From JBOGOC01 sp050747525 (GTDB lineage Bacteria; Acidobacteriota; Polarisedimenticolia; JACPZX01; DASXTC01), in contig JBOGOC010000113.1 of assembly GCA_050747525.1 (NCBI GenBank), positions 1-31,495 on the forward strand: 31,495 nucleotides of DNA, given 5' to 3'. Below the pieces are notes generated by a model. It did no database searches. It had not been told where the DNA came from and saw nothing but the letters and a program-made list of their open reading frames with translations. A program made the position numbers and the translations under genes. Of this stretch, positions 6,970 to 16,811 are shown piece by piece (the first letter of the stretch is position 1; the number at the start of each line of letters is the position of its first letter).

Positions 6970-7395
6970 CTGGGGCGTCGAGGCGCAGCCTGTCCGGGCG
7001 GATAGCCCGGAGGTGTGCAATGAATCGCTCCGCGATCCGGGCGACCTCACCGCTGGACGATCCCGGATACCAGTGTGCCCACGAGTTGCACCACGCCGGT
7101 TGACGCGAGCCCATGACAACACGTGCTGGCGGTCGTCCCCGTTTCCCGTCAGTCAGTCCCGGAACGCCGTAAGCTCGTCCTGAATCGATTCTCTGTTGCG
7201 CCGGTCAGGTGTCATATGTCTCGGGCGGCCAATCACGCGCGTGCCCGGTTGGGGGAGACAGCGCCGATAGGGGGGACCATGCCGATGAGGACAAAGGATC
7301 GGCCCAGCCTACGACTGTGTCGGGTCGTGGGACCAGTGCTTCCCCAGAATTCAGCAGAACGCTGGCGTTGGTCATTAGTAACGGGGGGGGTCGTC
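6970..7395. other. Leader region before the giant protein gene
   Basis: No supported gene. The giant-protein frame is open from 7123, but its first 91 codons are Arg/Pro-rich and precede a clear signal peptide. On the minus strand a stretch reading ARIAERFIAHLRAIRPDRLR is open but has no recognised relative. Confidence 0.4.
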
Positions 7396-10300
7396 ATGGC
7401 GAATCTGTTTGGTGCGCGCGGTCCTCGGCTGCTGTGTCATCTCGTGTTCCTGCTGGCCCTCTGCGTCTCCACCGTCAGCTCGGTCTGGGCGGCCTGCACC
7501 TCCAACGCCCAGTGCGATGACGGGATCGCCTGCACCGCGGACCTGTGTCAGAACGGCCAGTGCAATCACGCCCCCAACCACTGGAAGTGCCCCGATGACG
7601 GTCTCTACTGCAACGGGGACGAGGTTTGCAGCACGTCCTACGGATGCGTCCATACAGGTGTCCCATGCATTCCAGGCTACGTATGCGCCGAATCGACCGA
7701 TCAGTGTTTCCAGTGCGATTCCAACGACGATTGCAACGACAACAACTCCTGCACGAACAATGTCTGCAGCTCTACGAGCGGCGGCTGGTGCACTTATCCA
7801 GCGAAGGTATGCAGCGACTCCAACGCTTGCACCGCCGACACCTGCAGCACGAGTAACCCATCTGGATGCACCTACACGCCAATCTCCTGTGACGATGCCA
7901 GCGTTTGCACGACCGACTCTTGCAACGCGGCGACGGGGTGTAGCCACACGTCCGTCTCCTGCAATGACAACAACGCCTGCACGGTCGATTCGTGCGACGC
8001 GGCGACAGGGTGCACTCACACCCCGCTGACCTGCCATGACAACGACGCATGCACGACCGACACCTGCAACCCTGCCTCGGGGTGCGTCTACTCGGCCCTG
8101 ACGTGCAACGACGGCCTCTACTGCAACGGGACGGAGAGCTGCAACCCCTCAGTCGGCTGCGTTGCTGGTGCCAACGCCTGCCCCTCGCAGCTCTGCGACG
8201 AGGCGGCCGACGCCTGCTTTGACTGCGCCGCAGGGGGTCCCCCGACACGAAACGGCCTGTGGTTTGACGGCAGCAACGATTACGTCTCCATCGGCTCCCC
8301 CGCCACGCTGGAGATGTCGGGCGCCTTCACCGTCGAGGCCTGGATTCTCCCAACCTCCAACACCTACGGGATTATCGTCAACAAGGAATCGGAGTACCAG
8401 ATCGCACGCTTCCCCGATGGGACAATCCGATGGGCGGTCAACAACAACTCCCCGGGATGGACCTGGGTCTCGACGGGGGCCGTCGCGCCGCTGAACACCT
8501 GGAGCCACGTCGCCTGGACCTTCGACTACAACATCACTCAGAAGATCAACACCTACCTCAACGGCACTCTCGTGCACTCCGTCTTCGAGGCGGGTCCGGT
8601 CAACAACACTCCGAGCCCGAATGACCAGTTCCGCATCGGCAACCGGCAGATCGGGGGGAATCCGTTCGGTGGGGCCATTGACGAGGTACGCGTCTGGAAC
8701 GTCGCCCGGGCGGCGGCGCAGATCCAGGCTTCGATGAACGTCGCGCTCACCGGCACGGAAGCAGGACTGAAGGGATACTGGCGCTTGGAGGAAGGGATCG
8801 GAGCGACGACGGCCGACCTCGCCTCGGCCAATACGGGCACGCTCGTCGAGGCCGCGTGGGCCGTGGACGGGTGCAACGACGGCGCCTTCTGCAATGGCGT
8901 GGAGACCTGCGGCGCCAACCGCCTCTGCAACGCCTCGATCATCCCTTGCTCGGGGCAGCTCTGCAACGAGTCCAGCGATCAGTGCTTCGGCTGCGCCGCG
9001 GGAGGACCCGAGACGCGAAAGGGCCTTCGGTTCGACGGCGTGAACGACGTCGTCACCGCCGGCGCTTCCTCCGCGCTCCAGATGACGACAGCCCTGACGC
9101 TCGAGGCCTGGATCCTCCCCACGTCCGACGTCGAGCCGGGTCTCGGCGGGATCATCGCAGGGAGGGACTCGGAGTTTCTCTTCGCGCGCAACCCGAACGG
9201 TAATCTCATGTGGTTGCTGAAGACAACCTCCCCGGGCTGGTCGTTCGTGACGACGCCCGCCGTCGCCCCGCTCCAGGCCTGGTCCCATGTTGCCTTCACC
9301 TACGATGGCAGCAACGTCCGCACGTACCTCAACGGTGCGCTCGCGTCGACCCAGGCGGCCTCAGGACCTATCCAACCCGCCACAGCTCCAAGCAATCAGT
9401 TCAGGATTGGAGGGCGGTACAGCACAGCGGCAGGCACGCGCTATTTCGCCGGCGTCATTGACGACGTGAGCCTGTGGAACGTGGCGCTGCCGGCGGCAAC
9501 GATTGCCTCGCACGCCACGAATGCGACGATTGGCTCGACGGCTCCGAACCTCAAGGGGTACTGGCGCCTCGACGAGGGGGTGGGGGCCACCACGGCCGAC
9601 GCCGTACTCGGGAACACGGCGGCGATCGCTGGAGCCCTGTGGATCGTCGACGGGTGCCTCGACACCGTCGCCTGCACGACCGACACGTGCAACGCGGCCA
9701 CGGCCACCTGCCAGCACTCCCCCGTCAACACCGCCTGCGATGACGCCGTCTCCTGCACGGCGGACACCTGCAACGCAACGCTGGGCTGTCTTCACACGCC
9801 GAGCAACGCCGCCTGCAACGACGCGAGCGCCTGCACGACCGACACTTGCAGCGTGACGGCGGGGTGCCAGCACGCGACGATCTCCTGCGACGACGCCGTC
9901 CCATGCACGGTGGACACCTGCAGCCCGTCGAGCGGGTGCCAGCACACGGCCGATAACTCCTACTGCAACGACGGCGTGGCGTGCACGCTCGATCTCTGCG
10001 ATGCTGCCTCGGATGGTTTTTGCGCCCACGTCTCCGACGACGCTTTGTGCAGTGACGGGGTGGGGTGCAACGGGGCCGAGACGTGCAGCCTCACCGGCGG
10101 GTGCCAGCCCGGGGCGCCGAGCTGCGACGACGGGAACGTCTGCACGACGGACGTCTGCAACGTCGCGACGGATCAGTGCAGCCACACCGTGAACAACGCC
10201 CCGTGCGACGACGGCATCGGCTGCACGATCGATCTGTGCGACGCGACCGCCGACGGCGGCTGCGCCCACCGCCTCGACCACCCGGTCTGCGACGACGGCA

Positions 10301-13300
10301 ATTCTGAGACGGCCGACGCCTGCACCGCCGCCACGGGGTGCGCGAGCGTCTTCATCCCGGACGACGGCGACGCCTGCACGCTCGACGCCTGCGATCCGGC
10401 GTCGGGCGCGTGCACGCACACGCCGATCACCTGCTGGGACACTGACGTGTGCACCAGCAACGTCTGCGATCCCGCAACGGGGTGCCCGGCGAACGCAACG
10501 CCGTGCGTCGACGACGGCCTATACTGCAACGGCGAAGAGTCCTGCGACCCTAAGCAAGGCTGCATCCACTCGGGCACACCGTGCCTGCCAAACTGGCAGT
10601 GCGACGAGGCGACGGATTCCTGCACGTCGGAGTTCTGGACCAACTTCTGGCAATTTCCGAACGCCGACCCGAGCTGCACGATGGTTCCGCTGCCTCTGGG
10701 CCCCTCGGCCCAGCCCGATGCGACCGAGTGGGACCTCGAAGCCCGTTGCCACGGCACGATCGTCGGAGTGGGACGCCTCACCGACCTGAGCACGCTTTCA
10801 ACGCGCCATGGAGACTGGGCGCAACCGCCGACCCCCGGCAGCCCCTCGAGCCTGACGCTCTCCACCGCAGCCGCCGCCCTCGTCAATTCCGCGACCGACA
10901 CACGGTTCGTCGACGGCGTCATGGGCGAGTACTCGATTATGGGAGAAGCCGACCCGCACCGGGAACTCGTGGTTCTCGGTGAGTCGGCCTCTCTGTCGGA
11001 TGCGGCGCGAGAGGGGAAACACTCGGCCGCCGGTTTCGTCTCCGCGTCGAAGGCGCCCCCCACCACGTGCCAACCGCTCTTCCCGCCCCCTTCGACGGTC
11101 GACGACTGTGAAGCGGCGGCTCAGTCGTGCCGAGACGATGCCTACAGCGAGTACTACTACAACACCGGAGTCTGTGCCGGCGCCCTCCTCCCCACACTCG
11201 TGACATGTTTAGAGTTGTGCGCGCCCTTCCCCGCGGCCTGGGAAGCCTGTGCCATCGGCTGCGGGGTGCCTCTCGCCATCATCGCGGGCTGTCAGGCTTA
11301 CTACCAGCACGAGCTCAACGAGGACTTGAAGGACTGCGCCACCTGCGACGACTTCTGCCACTGCGAATACTTCCTCGAGCGCTGCCCGGTCACCGGAAAC
11401 GTCGGCTACAAGATCGTCGGCTTGTGCCCCGGCGAGCACGTTGAGATGACGGGCCGTTGCTGGCGCAAGAACCGCGAGAGGCCGTTCGAGCGGGACGTCG
11501 CGTACGGAAGTGCCTACTACGCCACCGAGGTCGTCGAGCAGAAGTGCCCGGCCGGGGCCGAGTGGGAGGTGTTCTCTGGGCCCGTTGTGAGCAGCGCAGA
11601 CCCGAATCAGCCGCCCCGGAGCTGCACCGCGCAGAGCTTCGATCACGGAACGGTCGCGGCGAACGGCCATCATGTCCCGACGTTCGCCTGCTTTGATCTC
11701 AGCGACCCAAACCAGGAATCCTGCGCCGGTTCCTGGGTCATCAAGGGGCTCGTGTCGAGCGACGTCAATTTGATACAGGGAGTCTTCGTCGATCTCCACG
11801 CGCCCGGCATGATGAAGACGGTGTACCCCAATCCAACGGGGCACCCGGCGTTCGAGTTCCCCCCTCTGCCGGCGGGGACGAACTTCAGATTGGCCACGGG
11901 CTCCTACCCGTATTTCGCCAACGCGAAGTGCTTCTTCGAGGAGAACCACAACAACGTGCTCGAGGGTCAGATGCCGAACGCCGATCGGACCGTGCTCATC
12001 CACTGCACCGACAAGACCGGTTTCCCCGTCCAGGTGGTCCCGCAGGTCGAGGCCAACCCGGAGAACCCGAACCAGGATGTCGGCGATCCCGGCCGGATCG
12101 ACGTCCTTTTCCTCCCGGAGAACGATGTGTCGGAGCTAGGGAGCGCGCACGTCGGCAACGTCATAACGTTCGGCCCCGTACCGGATGGAACCGAGTACAA
12201 GCTTGAGGTCACTTCCCCTCCATACTTCAATCGGAACATGGAGTGCCACTTCGACAACGGCTTGCAGGAGATCGAGGGCAGCGTCACAGGCAGGCCGTCG
12301 CTGCACAATCTCGTCTGCGGCTGCGTGGAGAACCCCACGGAGGGGAACGCAAAGCAATGCTACGCGGACCCCAACGACCCGGACGAGAACGACGTGTGGC
12401 CATGGCCACCCTGCACCCTCTGCTGTGAGCAGAGCTGCGGTCCGGATTCGGGAATCGGGGACAATTGCTATCCCTGCCCCTGTGACGATCAACCCGGGGT
12501 GGAATGCTGGTGCTGTGACGTCGTCGGACAGCCTTGTCCGATCACGTGCGAGCAGCAAAACGCCGGATGGGGCCCCTCGACGACCACGACGCTGCAGGTG
12601 CCGCGGGAAAACGGAACCCCCGCCCCGAGCCGGGCGACCGCCGACACCTACCTGGCCGTGAACGTGAACGCCCAGGGCGAGCATGGGATCCGTTCGATCC
12701 ATCTCTTCATCGACCACGTGCTCGTGGACCAGGTGGACCTCCACACGAGCACCTCGCCGGTCTCCTCGGGCTCGAGAACTCTCGACACGAGCGGCCTCGC
12801 CGAGGGGCTGCACACGCTCGGGGTGTGGGCCTGGGAGGATCGTCCAGAGGGGAGCGCGCCCAGGCACGTTCAGGTTCCGTTCATCGTGAGTCATGACACC
12901 ACAGTGCCCGCCTGCGGCGGCGACACGATGCCACCTGCCGTGCACGTCTCCTCCCCGGTCACCGGCGCCCAACTCTCGACCGGAAAGGTGAAGGTTGAAG
13001 CGATCGCCTCGGATGCCTCCGGCATCAAGAAGGTCGAATTCCTAGTGGACGGCTCGACGGTGCCGGGCACGGCGGACCACGTCTTCCCTTACGCCTTCGC
13101 GTGGAGCGCGACCGCGGGTCAGCACACGCTGAGCGCCCGCGCCTACGACACATGCGACCATCCGAGCCTTTCGGCGCCGGTCACCGTCAACGTGGGCCCG
13201 GACCCTTGTGCCAACGATCATGCAGGCCCGGGGCTGGTCCTCCTCTCCCCGCTGTCCGGATCAAGCCATTCGACGGGGCCCGTCGAAATCGCCGCCGACG

Positions 13301-14088
13301 CCCAGGACGCGTCGGGAGTGAAGGCCGTCGAGTTCTACGTCGACGAAGAGCCGCCGTCCAGCGACGCCACGGACCCCTACATGCTGTCCGAGACGTTCAC
13401 GACCGGGGGCCCACACTCGATTCGGGCCCACGCTCTAGACGCGTGCAACAACGACTCGTGGTCGGACACGATCTCCATCAACGTGAGCGCGCCACCATTC
13501 CCCTGCGCGTCGGATCACACTCCGCCGGCGGTCGCCATCGTGTCGCCGGCGGATGACGCAACGGTCGCACGCGGACAGCTCACCATCGCGCTGAGCGCCT
13601 CGGACAACCTCGGCGTGAACGCGGCCGCCTTCGAGATCGACGGCAAGGTCCCGGCATCGGCCGTTGATCTGTCGGCGCCGTTCGCGTACGTCTTCACTCC
13701 CTCGAAGATGTCGCACACGGTCCGCGCGCACGCTGTGGATCATTGCGGCAACGAGGCATGGTCCGCTCCCGTCACGGTGTACCTCGCCAACCAGAACCCG
13801 GTCGCGGTGCCCGATTCGGCCCAGGTGTCCAAGGGGGGAACGGTGACGATATTCGTCCTCGGCAACGACTCGGATCCCGACGGCGACGTCATCCACCTGC
13901 CTCAGGACGCCGTGATCGTCCCACCGGTCCACGGAACGGCCACCCGGGTCTCGTCAGGGACCATCAAGTACACGCCGGACTCTGGGTTCCCGGCGACGGG
14001 CTCGGCGACGGACCAGTTCCGCTACCGGATCGTGGACGCCTATGGGAAGGTCCACTCGGCCATCGTGACCGTGTCCGTCAACCCCTAG
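7396..14088 (+). CDS. Giant exported modular protein: Cys-rich repeats, two LamG domains, Ig-like domains, cadherin-like end (2230 aa)
   Basis: ATG 7396 follows a G-rich ribosome site and opens a signal peptide (MANLFGARGPRLLCHLVFLL, cleavage after VWA). Residues 31-280 are about ten cysteine-rich repeats of roughly 20 residues, of the type CDDGNACTTDTCNAATGC, like Dictyostelium slime-mould repeats. LamG/concanavalin-like domains lie at about 286-486 and 541-745 (FDGSNDYV start, GYWRLEEG end). More Cys repeats fill 752-1085. About 1085-1740 is an unassigned region with Cys-rich patches. Ig-like domains follow at roughly 1749-1840, 1845-1935, 1941-2030 and 2040-2130, and a cadherin-like or Big_9-type domain from 2132 to the end. 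No anchor or sorting signal is visible. The role is probably adhesion or extracellular matrix. A shortened paralogue is convergent at 14513-16204. Confidence 0.85.
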   Translation: MANLFGARGPRLLCHLVFLLALCVSTVSSVWAACTSNAQCDDGIACTADLCQNGQCNHAPNHWKCPDDGLYCNGDEVCSTSYGCVHTGVPCIPGYVCAESTDQCFQCDSNDDCNDNNSCTNNVCSSTSGGWCTYPAKVCSDSNACTADTCSTSNPSGCTYTPISCDDASVCTTDSCNAATGCSHTSVSCNDNNACTVDSCDAATGCTHTPLTCHDNDACTTDTCNPASGCVYSALTCNDGLYCNGTESCNPSVGCVAGANACPSQLCDEAADACFDCAAGGPPTRNGLWFDGSNDYVSIGSPATLEMSGAFTVEAWILPTSNTYGIIVNKESEYQIARFPDGTIRWAVNNNSPGWTWVSTGAVAPLNTWSHVAWTFDYNITQKINTYLNGTLVHSVFEAGPVNNTPSPNDQFRIGNRQIGGNPFGGAIDEVRVWNVARAAAQIQASMNVALTGTEAGLKGYWRLEEGIGATTADLASANTGTLVEAAWAVDGCNDGAFCNGVETCGANRLCNASIIPCSGQLCNESSDQCFGCAAGGPETRKGLRFDGVNDVVTAGASSALQMTTALTLEAWILPTSDVEPGLGGIIAGRDSEFLFARNPNGNLMWLLKTTSPGWSFVTTPAVAPLQAWSHVAFTYDGSNVRTYLNGALASTQAASGPIQPATAPSNQFRIGGRYSTAAGTRYFAGVIDDVSLWNVALPAATIASHATNATIGSTAPNLKGYWRLDEGVGATTADAVLGNTAAIAGALWIVDGCLDTVACTTDTCNAATATCQHSPVNTACDDAVSCTADTCNATLGCLHTPSNAACNDASACTTDTCSVTAGCQHATISCDDAVPCTVDTCSPSSGCQHTADNSYCNDGVACTLDLCDAASDGFCAHVSDDALCSDGVGCNGAETCSLTGGCQPGAPSCDDGNVCTTDVCNVATDQCSHTVNNAPCDDGIGCTIDLCDATADGGCAHRLDHPVCDDGNSETADACTAATGCASVFIPDDGDACTLDACDPASGACTHTPITCWDTDVCTSNVCDPATGCPANATPCVDDGLYCNGEESCDPKQGCIHSGTPCLPNWQCDEATDSCTSEFWTNFWQFPNADPSCTMVPLPLGPSAQPDATEWDLEARCHGTIVGVGRLTDLSTLSTRHGDWAQPPTPGSPSSLTLSTAAAALVNSATDTRFVDGVMGEYSIMGEADPHRELVVLGESASLSDAAREGKHSAAGFVSASKAPPTTCQPLFPPPSTVDDCEAAAQSCRDDAYSEYYYNTGVCAGALLPTLVTCLELCAPFPAAWEACAIGCGVPLAIIAGCQAYYQHELNEDLKDCATCDDFCHCEYFLERCPVTGNVGYKIVGLCPGEHVEMTGRCWRKNRERPFERDVAYGSAYYATEVVEQKCPAGAEWEVFSGPVVSSADPNQPPRSCTAQSFDHGTVAANGHHVPTFACFDLSDPNQESCAGSWVIKGLVSSDVNLIQGVFVDLHAPGMMKTVYPNPTGHPAFEFPPLPAGTNFRLATGSYPYFANAKCFFEENHNNVLEGQMPNADRTVLIHCTDKTGFPVQVVPQVEANPENPNQDVGDPGRIDVLFLPENDVSELGSAHVGNVITFGPVPDGTEYKLEVTSPPYFNRNMECHFDNGLQEIEGSVTGRPSLHNLVCGCVENPTEGNAKQCYADPNDPDENDVWPWPPCTLCCEQSCGPDSGIGDNCYPCPCDDQPGVECWCCDVVGQPCPITCEQQNAGWGPSTTTTLQVPRENGTPAPSRATADTYLAVNVNAQGEHGIRSIHLFIDHVLVDQVDLHTSTSPVSSGSRTLDTSGLAEGLHTLGVWAWEDRPEGSAPRHVQVPFIVSHDTTVPACGGDTMPPAVHVSSPVTGAQLSTGKVKVEAIASDASGIKKVEFLVDGSTVPGTADHVFPYAFAWSATAGQHTLSARAYDTCDHPSLSAPVTVNVGPDPCANDHAGPGLVLLSPLSGSSHSTGPVEIAADAQDASGVKAVEFYVDEEPPSSDATDPYMLSETFTTGGPHSIRAHALDACNNDSWSDTISINVSAPPFPCASDHTPPAVAIVSPADDATVARGQLTIALSASDNLGVNAAAFEIDGKVPASAVDLSAPFAYVFTPSKMSHTVRAHAVDHCGNEAWSAPVTVYLANQNPVAVPDSAQVSKGGTVTIFVLGNDSDPDGDVIHLPQDAVIVPPVHGTATRVSSGTIKYTPDSGFPATGSATDQFRYRIVDAYGKVHSAIVTVSVNP
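7800..8110 (+). repeat. In-gene tandem repeats of about 63 bp encoding Cys-rich units
   Basis: Each unit is close to TGCAACGAC...GCCTGCACG...GACACCTGCAAC...GGGTGC and encodes C-x-D-x-x-x-C-T-x-D-x-C-x-x-x-x-G-C. Unit length and cysteine spacing are kept while bases between drift, so selection acts on the protein. A second block lies at 9655-10470 and a third, on the other strand, at 15060-15950. Confidence 0.7.
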
Positions 14089-14094
14089 CTAGGT

Positions 14095-14244
14095 GACCTC
14101 CCGCGGCTGCTGAACTTTGGGAGCATTGAAGAACGCAGGGAATTCATGCAGAGCCTCATCCAGCGCATCGTCGTGAAGCCCAACAAGGGCAGCCTGGAGG
14201 TCTACATGAAAACACTCCCGGCCACGGCAATCCCGCAACCGTGA
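14095..14244 (+). pseudogene. Large serine recombinase 3'-end remnant
   Basis: Beginning six bases after the giant protein stop codon, the plus strand reads DLPRLLNFGSIEERREFMQS, LIQRIVVKPNKGSLEVYM, KTLPATAIPQP, stop. The FxxxEERRxxxxxLIxRIVV pattern is the C-terminal coiled-coil end of resolvase/invertase-type large serine recombinases. The catalytic N-terminal domain is absent, so only the tail remains. It abuts the next fragment with almost no gap. Confidence 0.65.
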
Positions 14245-14445
14245 GTCTGGCGACGCCTGCGAGAGGTCGCCGGCGTAGACGGCGAAGCTGTCGGCGCCGG
14301 GCAGGCCCTCGGGCCGGACGGGGACGTTGAAGCTCAGTGTCGAGGGCGGCTGGTACGAGAGAATGATGTCGAGGAGGGTGGGGAGGCCTGAGATGCGGAT
14401 GATGCCCCACTCTTCGCCCAAGTCGTTAGAGCTTTGGCACCCCAT
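14245..14445 (-). pseudogene. Third copy of the Fn3-like module from the 3177-4031 protein
   Basis: The minus strand reads LPTLLDIILSYQPPSTLSF, NVPVRPEGLPGADSFAVYAG, then DLSQASP, after which homology ends at the serine-recombinase remnant. Six residues (ASVSDL-like) between GDL and SQASP are missing, consistent with slippage between short repeats. It lacks both the N-terminal half and the GCP end. Confidence 0.7.
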
Positions 14446-14512
14446 GGTTGCATGGACCGGGAGGTCGATGTCCTGCGTTGGTGGTCATTCTTGAGGGGTA
14501 CTCAAGGTGATT

Positions 14513-16204
14513 CTAATCCGAATCGCCGCGCCCACGAGCCAGTTTCGACACACTCGTCGTCTCCGAGTCAACTGAAGGACGGCCCGACTGGTTGGGTATC
14601 TCGTGTTCCACACAGGCATTAATAGAGCTTGGGTGACGGAACGCACTACGACGTCGGTGGTGGCCACGATGGCAACGGTGGATGTGTCGGTGATGGAGGC
14701 GGTGGCGATGACTGATGTAATTGCAAGTGCCCAGTTCGCGTGACTGCAAGATCGTCAGCTCGGTCAGCCGTCCGTAGCCGGCCACGGTGTCCCCGCAGCG
14801 CGCCTCGACCGTCCATTCCGTGTCCTCCAGAGATGGATCGGAGGTGGTCGGGACAATCGCCATGAAGCAGCTCGAGTCGGGAGCAGGCACCTGCCAGAAG
14901 CTGCTCCACAGCTCCGACAGGCAGGAGCGGCTCGCCTCGTCGCACTGCCAGCCGGGGAGGCATGGGGGACCCAAGGACGCGCATCCCTTCTCGCCGTCAC
15001 ACGACTCCACACCGTTACAGAAGACCCCGTCGTCACCGCAAGCAGATGCCGCCGGCGATGGGCAGCCTCCGGGTTGGCGGCAGCCGTCGTTGGTGCACAC
15101 GTCTTCGTCGGTGCAGCTCACGGGAGCGTGGCTGCAGGTCCCGCTCGACGGGTCGCACACGTCTTGGGTGCACACGCTTCCATCGTCGGAAAGATGGGTG
15201 TGCACGCAGCCGGCATGAACGGCGCAGGCGTCGGCGGTGTCGGGGAGGGAGTCATCGCAGCGCGCATGGTCCGCAAGATGCGCGCACCCGCCATCGGACG
15301 TCGTATCGCAGAGATCGATGGTGCAGTCGATTCCATCGTCGCACCTGTCGTTGTCGGGAGGATGTGAGCACGTATCGGTGGCCGCATCGCAGACGTCCAG
15401 CGTGCAGGAGTCCCCGTCGTCGCAGCTCGGTGTCCCCGGCTGGCATCCGGCGATCAGGTGGCACGTCTCCGCGCCGTTACAGCCGATGCCGTCGTCACAT
15501 GACGCATTTTCGGCCACATGAGCGCAGAACCACTCCGCGTGCGGATCGCACACGTCGCGCGTGCAGTCGATGCTGTCGTCGCAGGCAGCGTGATCGGGCT
15601 CGTTGCGGCATCCAAAGGCGGGGTCACAGGAGTCGCTGGTGCAGAAGACACCGTCGTTGCAGCTCACCACCGCATGGCGGCACCCCGTGGTGGGGAGGCA
15701 GCTGTCGGTCGTGCAGGTATTGCCGTCGTTGCACGACACCGCGGTGTGAGCGCAGCCGGCCGTCGAGCTGCACGAGTCGTTCGTGCAGGCGTCGCCGTCG
15801 TCGCACGACAGCGGCGTGAACGTGCATCCCGTGGCGACGTTGCAACCGTCCACCGTGCATGCGTTGCCGTCGTCGCAGACGAGCGGCGTGTTCCGGCAGC
15901 CGAGCGTTCCGTCGCAGGCATCGACCGTGCAGGCGTTGCCGTCGCTGCACCCGGCGGTCACCCAGAGCGCTCCCCCCGGAGCGCAGTCGAAGCACGCGTC
16001 GGCCGCCTCGTCGCACAGCTTCGATGGACATGGGCCTGCCCCGGCCAGGCAGCCCATGACCGGATCGCAGGTCTCGGTGCCGTTACAGTAGAGCCCGTCG
16101 TCGCACTCGGCGTGAGTGGTGCAGCCGGCGGCCGCAGCATCGGGGGCCTGCAGCCAGAGGCCCAGGAGGAACACGAGACACCACGAAGCGCGAGCGGAAC
16201 GCAC
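14513..16204 (-). CDS. Exported Cys-rich repeat protein, shortened paralogue of the giant protein (563 aa, degenerate C-terminus)
   Basis: GTG 16204 has GGGAGGT five bases upstream and opens a signal peptide (MRSARASWCLVFLLGLW, cleavage near DAAA). Residues 27-410 are cysteine-rich repeats matching the giant protein in order, ending with CLPGWQCDEASRSC and a conserved block (LWSSFWQVPAPDSSC, DTEWTVEARC, GYGRLTEL). LamG domains are missing: the FDCAPGG that precedes LamG1 in the relative is joined directly to ALWVTAGC, which follows LamG2 there. After about residue 485 the frame turns into His/Arg-rich text, so the C-terminus looks frameshifted near 14740 and the Ig-like half is lost. It may still make a secreted short form. 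Confidence 0.7.
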   Translation of the reverse strand: MRSARASWCLVFLLGLWLQAPDAAAAGCTTHAECDDGLYCNGTETCDPVMGCLAGAGPCPSKLCDEAADACFDCAPGGALWVTAGCSDGNACTVDACDGTLGCRNTPLVCDDGNACTVDGCNVATGCTFTPLSCDDGDACTNDSCSSTAGCAHTAVSCNDGNTCTTDSCLPTTGCRHAVVSCNDGVFCTSDSCDPAFGCRNEPDHAACDDSIDCTRDVCDPHAEWFCAHVAENASCDDGIGCNGAETCHLIAGCQPGTPSCDDGDSCTLDVCDAATDTCSHPPDNDRCDDGIDCTIDLCDTTSDGGCAHLADHARCDDSLPDTADACAVHAGCVHTHLSDDGSVCTQDVCDPSSGTCSHAPVSCTDEDVCTNDGCRQPGGCPSPAASACGDDGVFCNGVESCDGEKGCASLGPPCLPGWQCDEASRSCLSELWSSFWQVPAPDSSCFMAIVPTTSDPSLEDTEWTVEARCGDTVAGYGRLTELTILQSRELGTCNYISHRHRLHHRHIHRCHRGHHRRRSAFRHPSSINACVEHEIPNQSGRPSVDSETTSVSKLARGRGDSD

Positions 16205-16318
16205 AAGACACCTCCCTCTTGACTCGGACTGTCGGAAGGACGCCTCGTGCCGGGACGGCGCCAGCCATGGAACGCACGAACTACGTCAGGTATCGAGCGG
16301 TTCACCTTGATCGCCGCG

Positions 16319-16393
16319 TTACTGGTAGCCAAGGAAACCAACGACCGTGACCACCGCTCCGAGAACGATCAGCCGCCGTCTACTCTTCCGCAC
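16319..16393 (-). CDS. Possible 24-aa membrane peptide
   Basis: GTG at 16393 has AAGGAGA six bases upstream and encodes MRKSRRRLIVLGAVVTVVGF followed by LGYQ and TAA. A basic start and one short helix are typical of small membrane peptides, but 24 codons can arise by chance. It lies divergent from the IS110 gene and upstream of the Cys-rich paralogue, whose leader it could be part of. Confidence 0.3.
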   Translation of the reverse strand: MRKSRRRLIVLGAVVTVVGFLGYQ

Positions 16394-16811
16394 GCTGTCT
16401 CCTTAGCGTTGGGGGCCGCGCCGCCCTGGGACGGTAGACCCGGGACCACCCCGCTTGCGGATGTCGGGAGCGGCACCCCGGCCAGGAGCGGCTCCCGTCG
16501 TCGGCGCACCCCAGGTGGCCCCGGGCTCGGGAGACTCTACGACCGGATCCGGAGCCGAGGCCTGAGCCGCGGGTGATGTGAAGGTGAGGGAACGGTGAGG
16601 AGGGGGAAATCGGGGCGCTTGGGGCCGGCATTCAGGGGATGCTGTCGGTGCAGTCCCCGGCAGTCACGTCGATCGGCTGCCAGCCCGACGCAGTTCAATG
16701 CCCGCTGCGCGTACTCGTGAATATCGCCTTCTGGCACAAAGATGGGATGAGAAGTGCGCCTCTCTCACCTGGTAGCCTTCCGGGGCGGGCCAGGTGCCCA
16801 GTGGAGGCGGT
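16394..16811. other. Region upstream of the IS110 transposase, no supported gene
   Basis: Holds the left end of the insertion element, which I cannot place exactly. A minus-strand frame at 16537-16737 starts plausibly (MPEGDIHEYAQRALNC) but has no ribosome site and turns into Pro/Arg-rich text. A target-site duplication is not expected for this family, so the boundary cannot be read that way. Confidence 0.35.

Noticed and set aside
7123..7395. Upstream extension of the giant protein to an ATG at 7123
   Set aside because: The added 91 residues are Arg/Pro-rich and would bury the clear signal peptide that begins at 7396.
7800..8110. Regularly spaced repeats that might look like a CRISPR array
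   Set aside because: They lie in frame in a long ORF, the conserved positions are cysteine codons, and there are no constant repeats with unique spacers or cas genes.
8149..9288. A 379-codon open frame on the minus strand
   Set aside because: It is antisense to the LamG region, rich in Gly/Arg/Asp, lacks any domain and is explained by the GC-rich codons of the real gene.
14646..14984. Minus-strand frame of 112 codons overlapping the Cys-rich paralogue
   Set aside because: It is a shadow frame of the conserved block; only its last part may continue the decayed C-terminus.
16537..16737. Minus-strand ORF starting MPEGDIHEYAQ
   Set aside because: No ribosome site, and the second half is Pro/Arg-rich text; it may lie across an insertion-sequence end.
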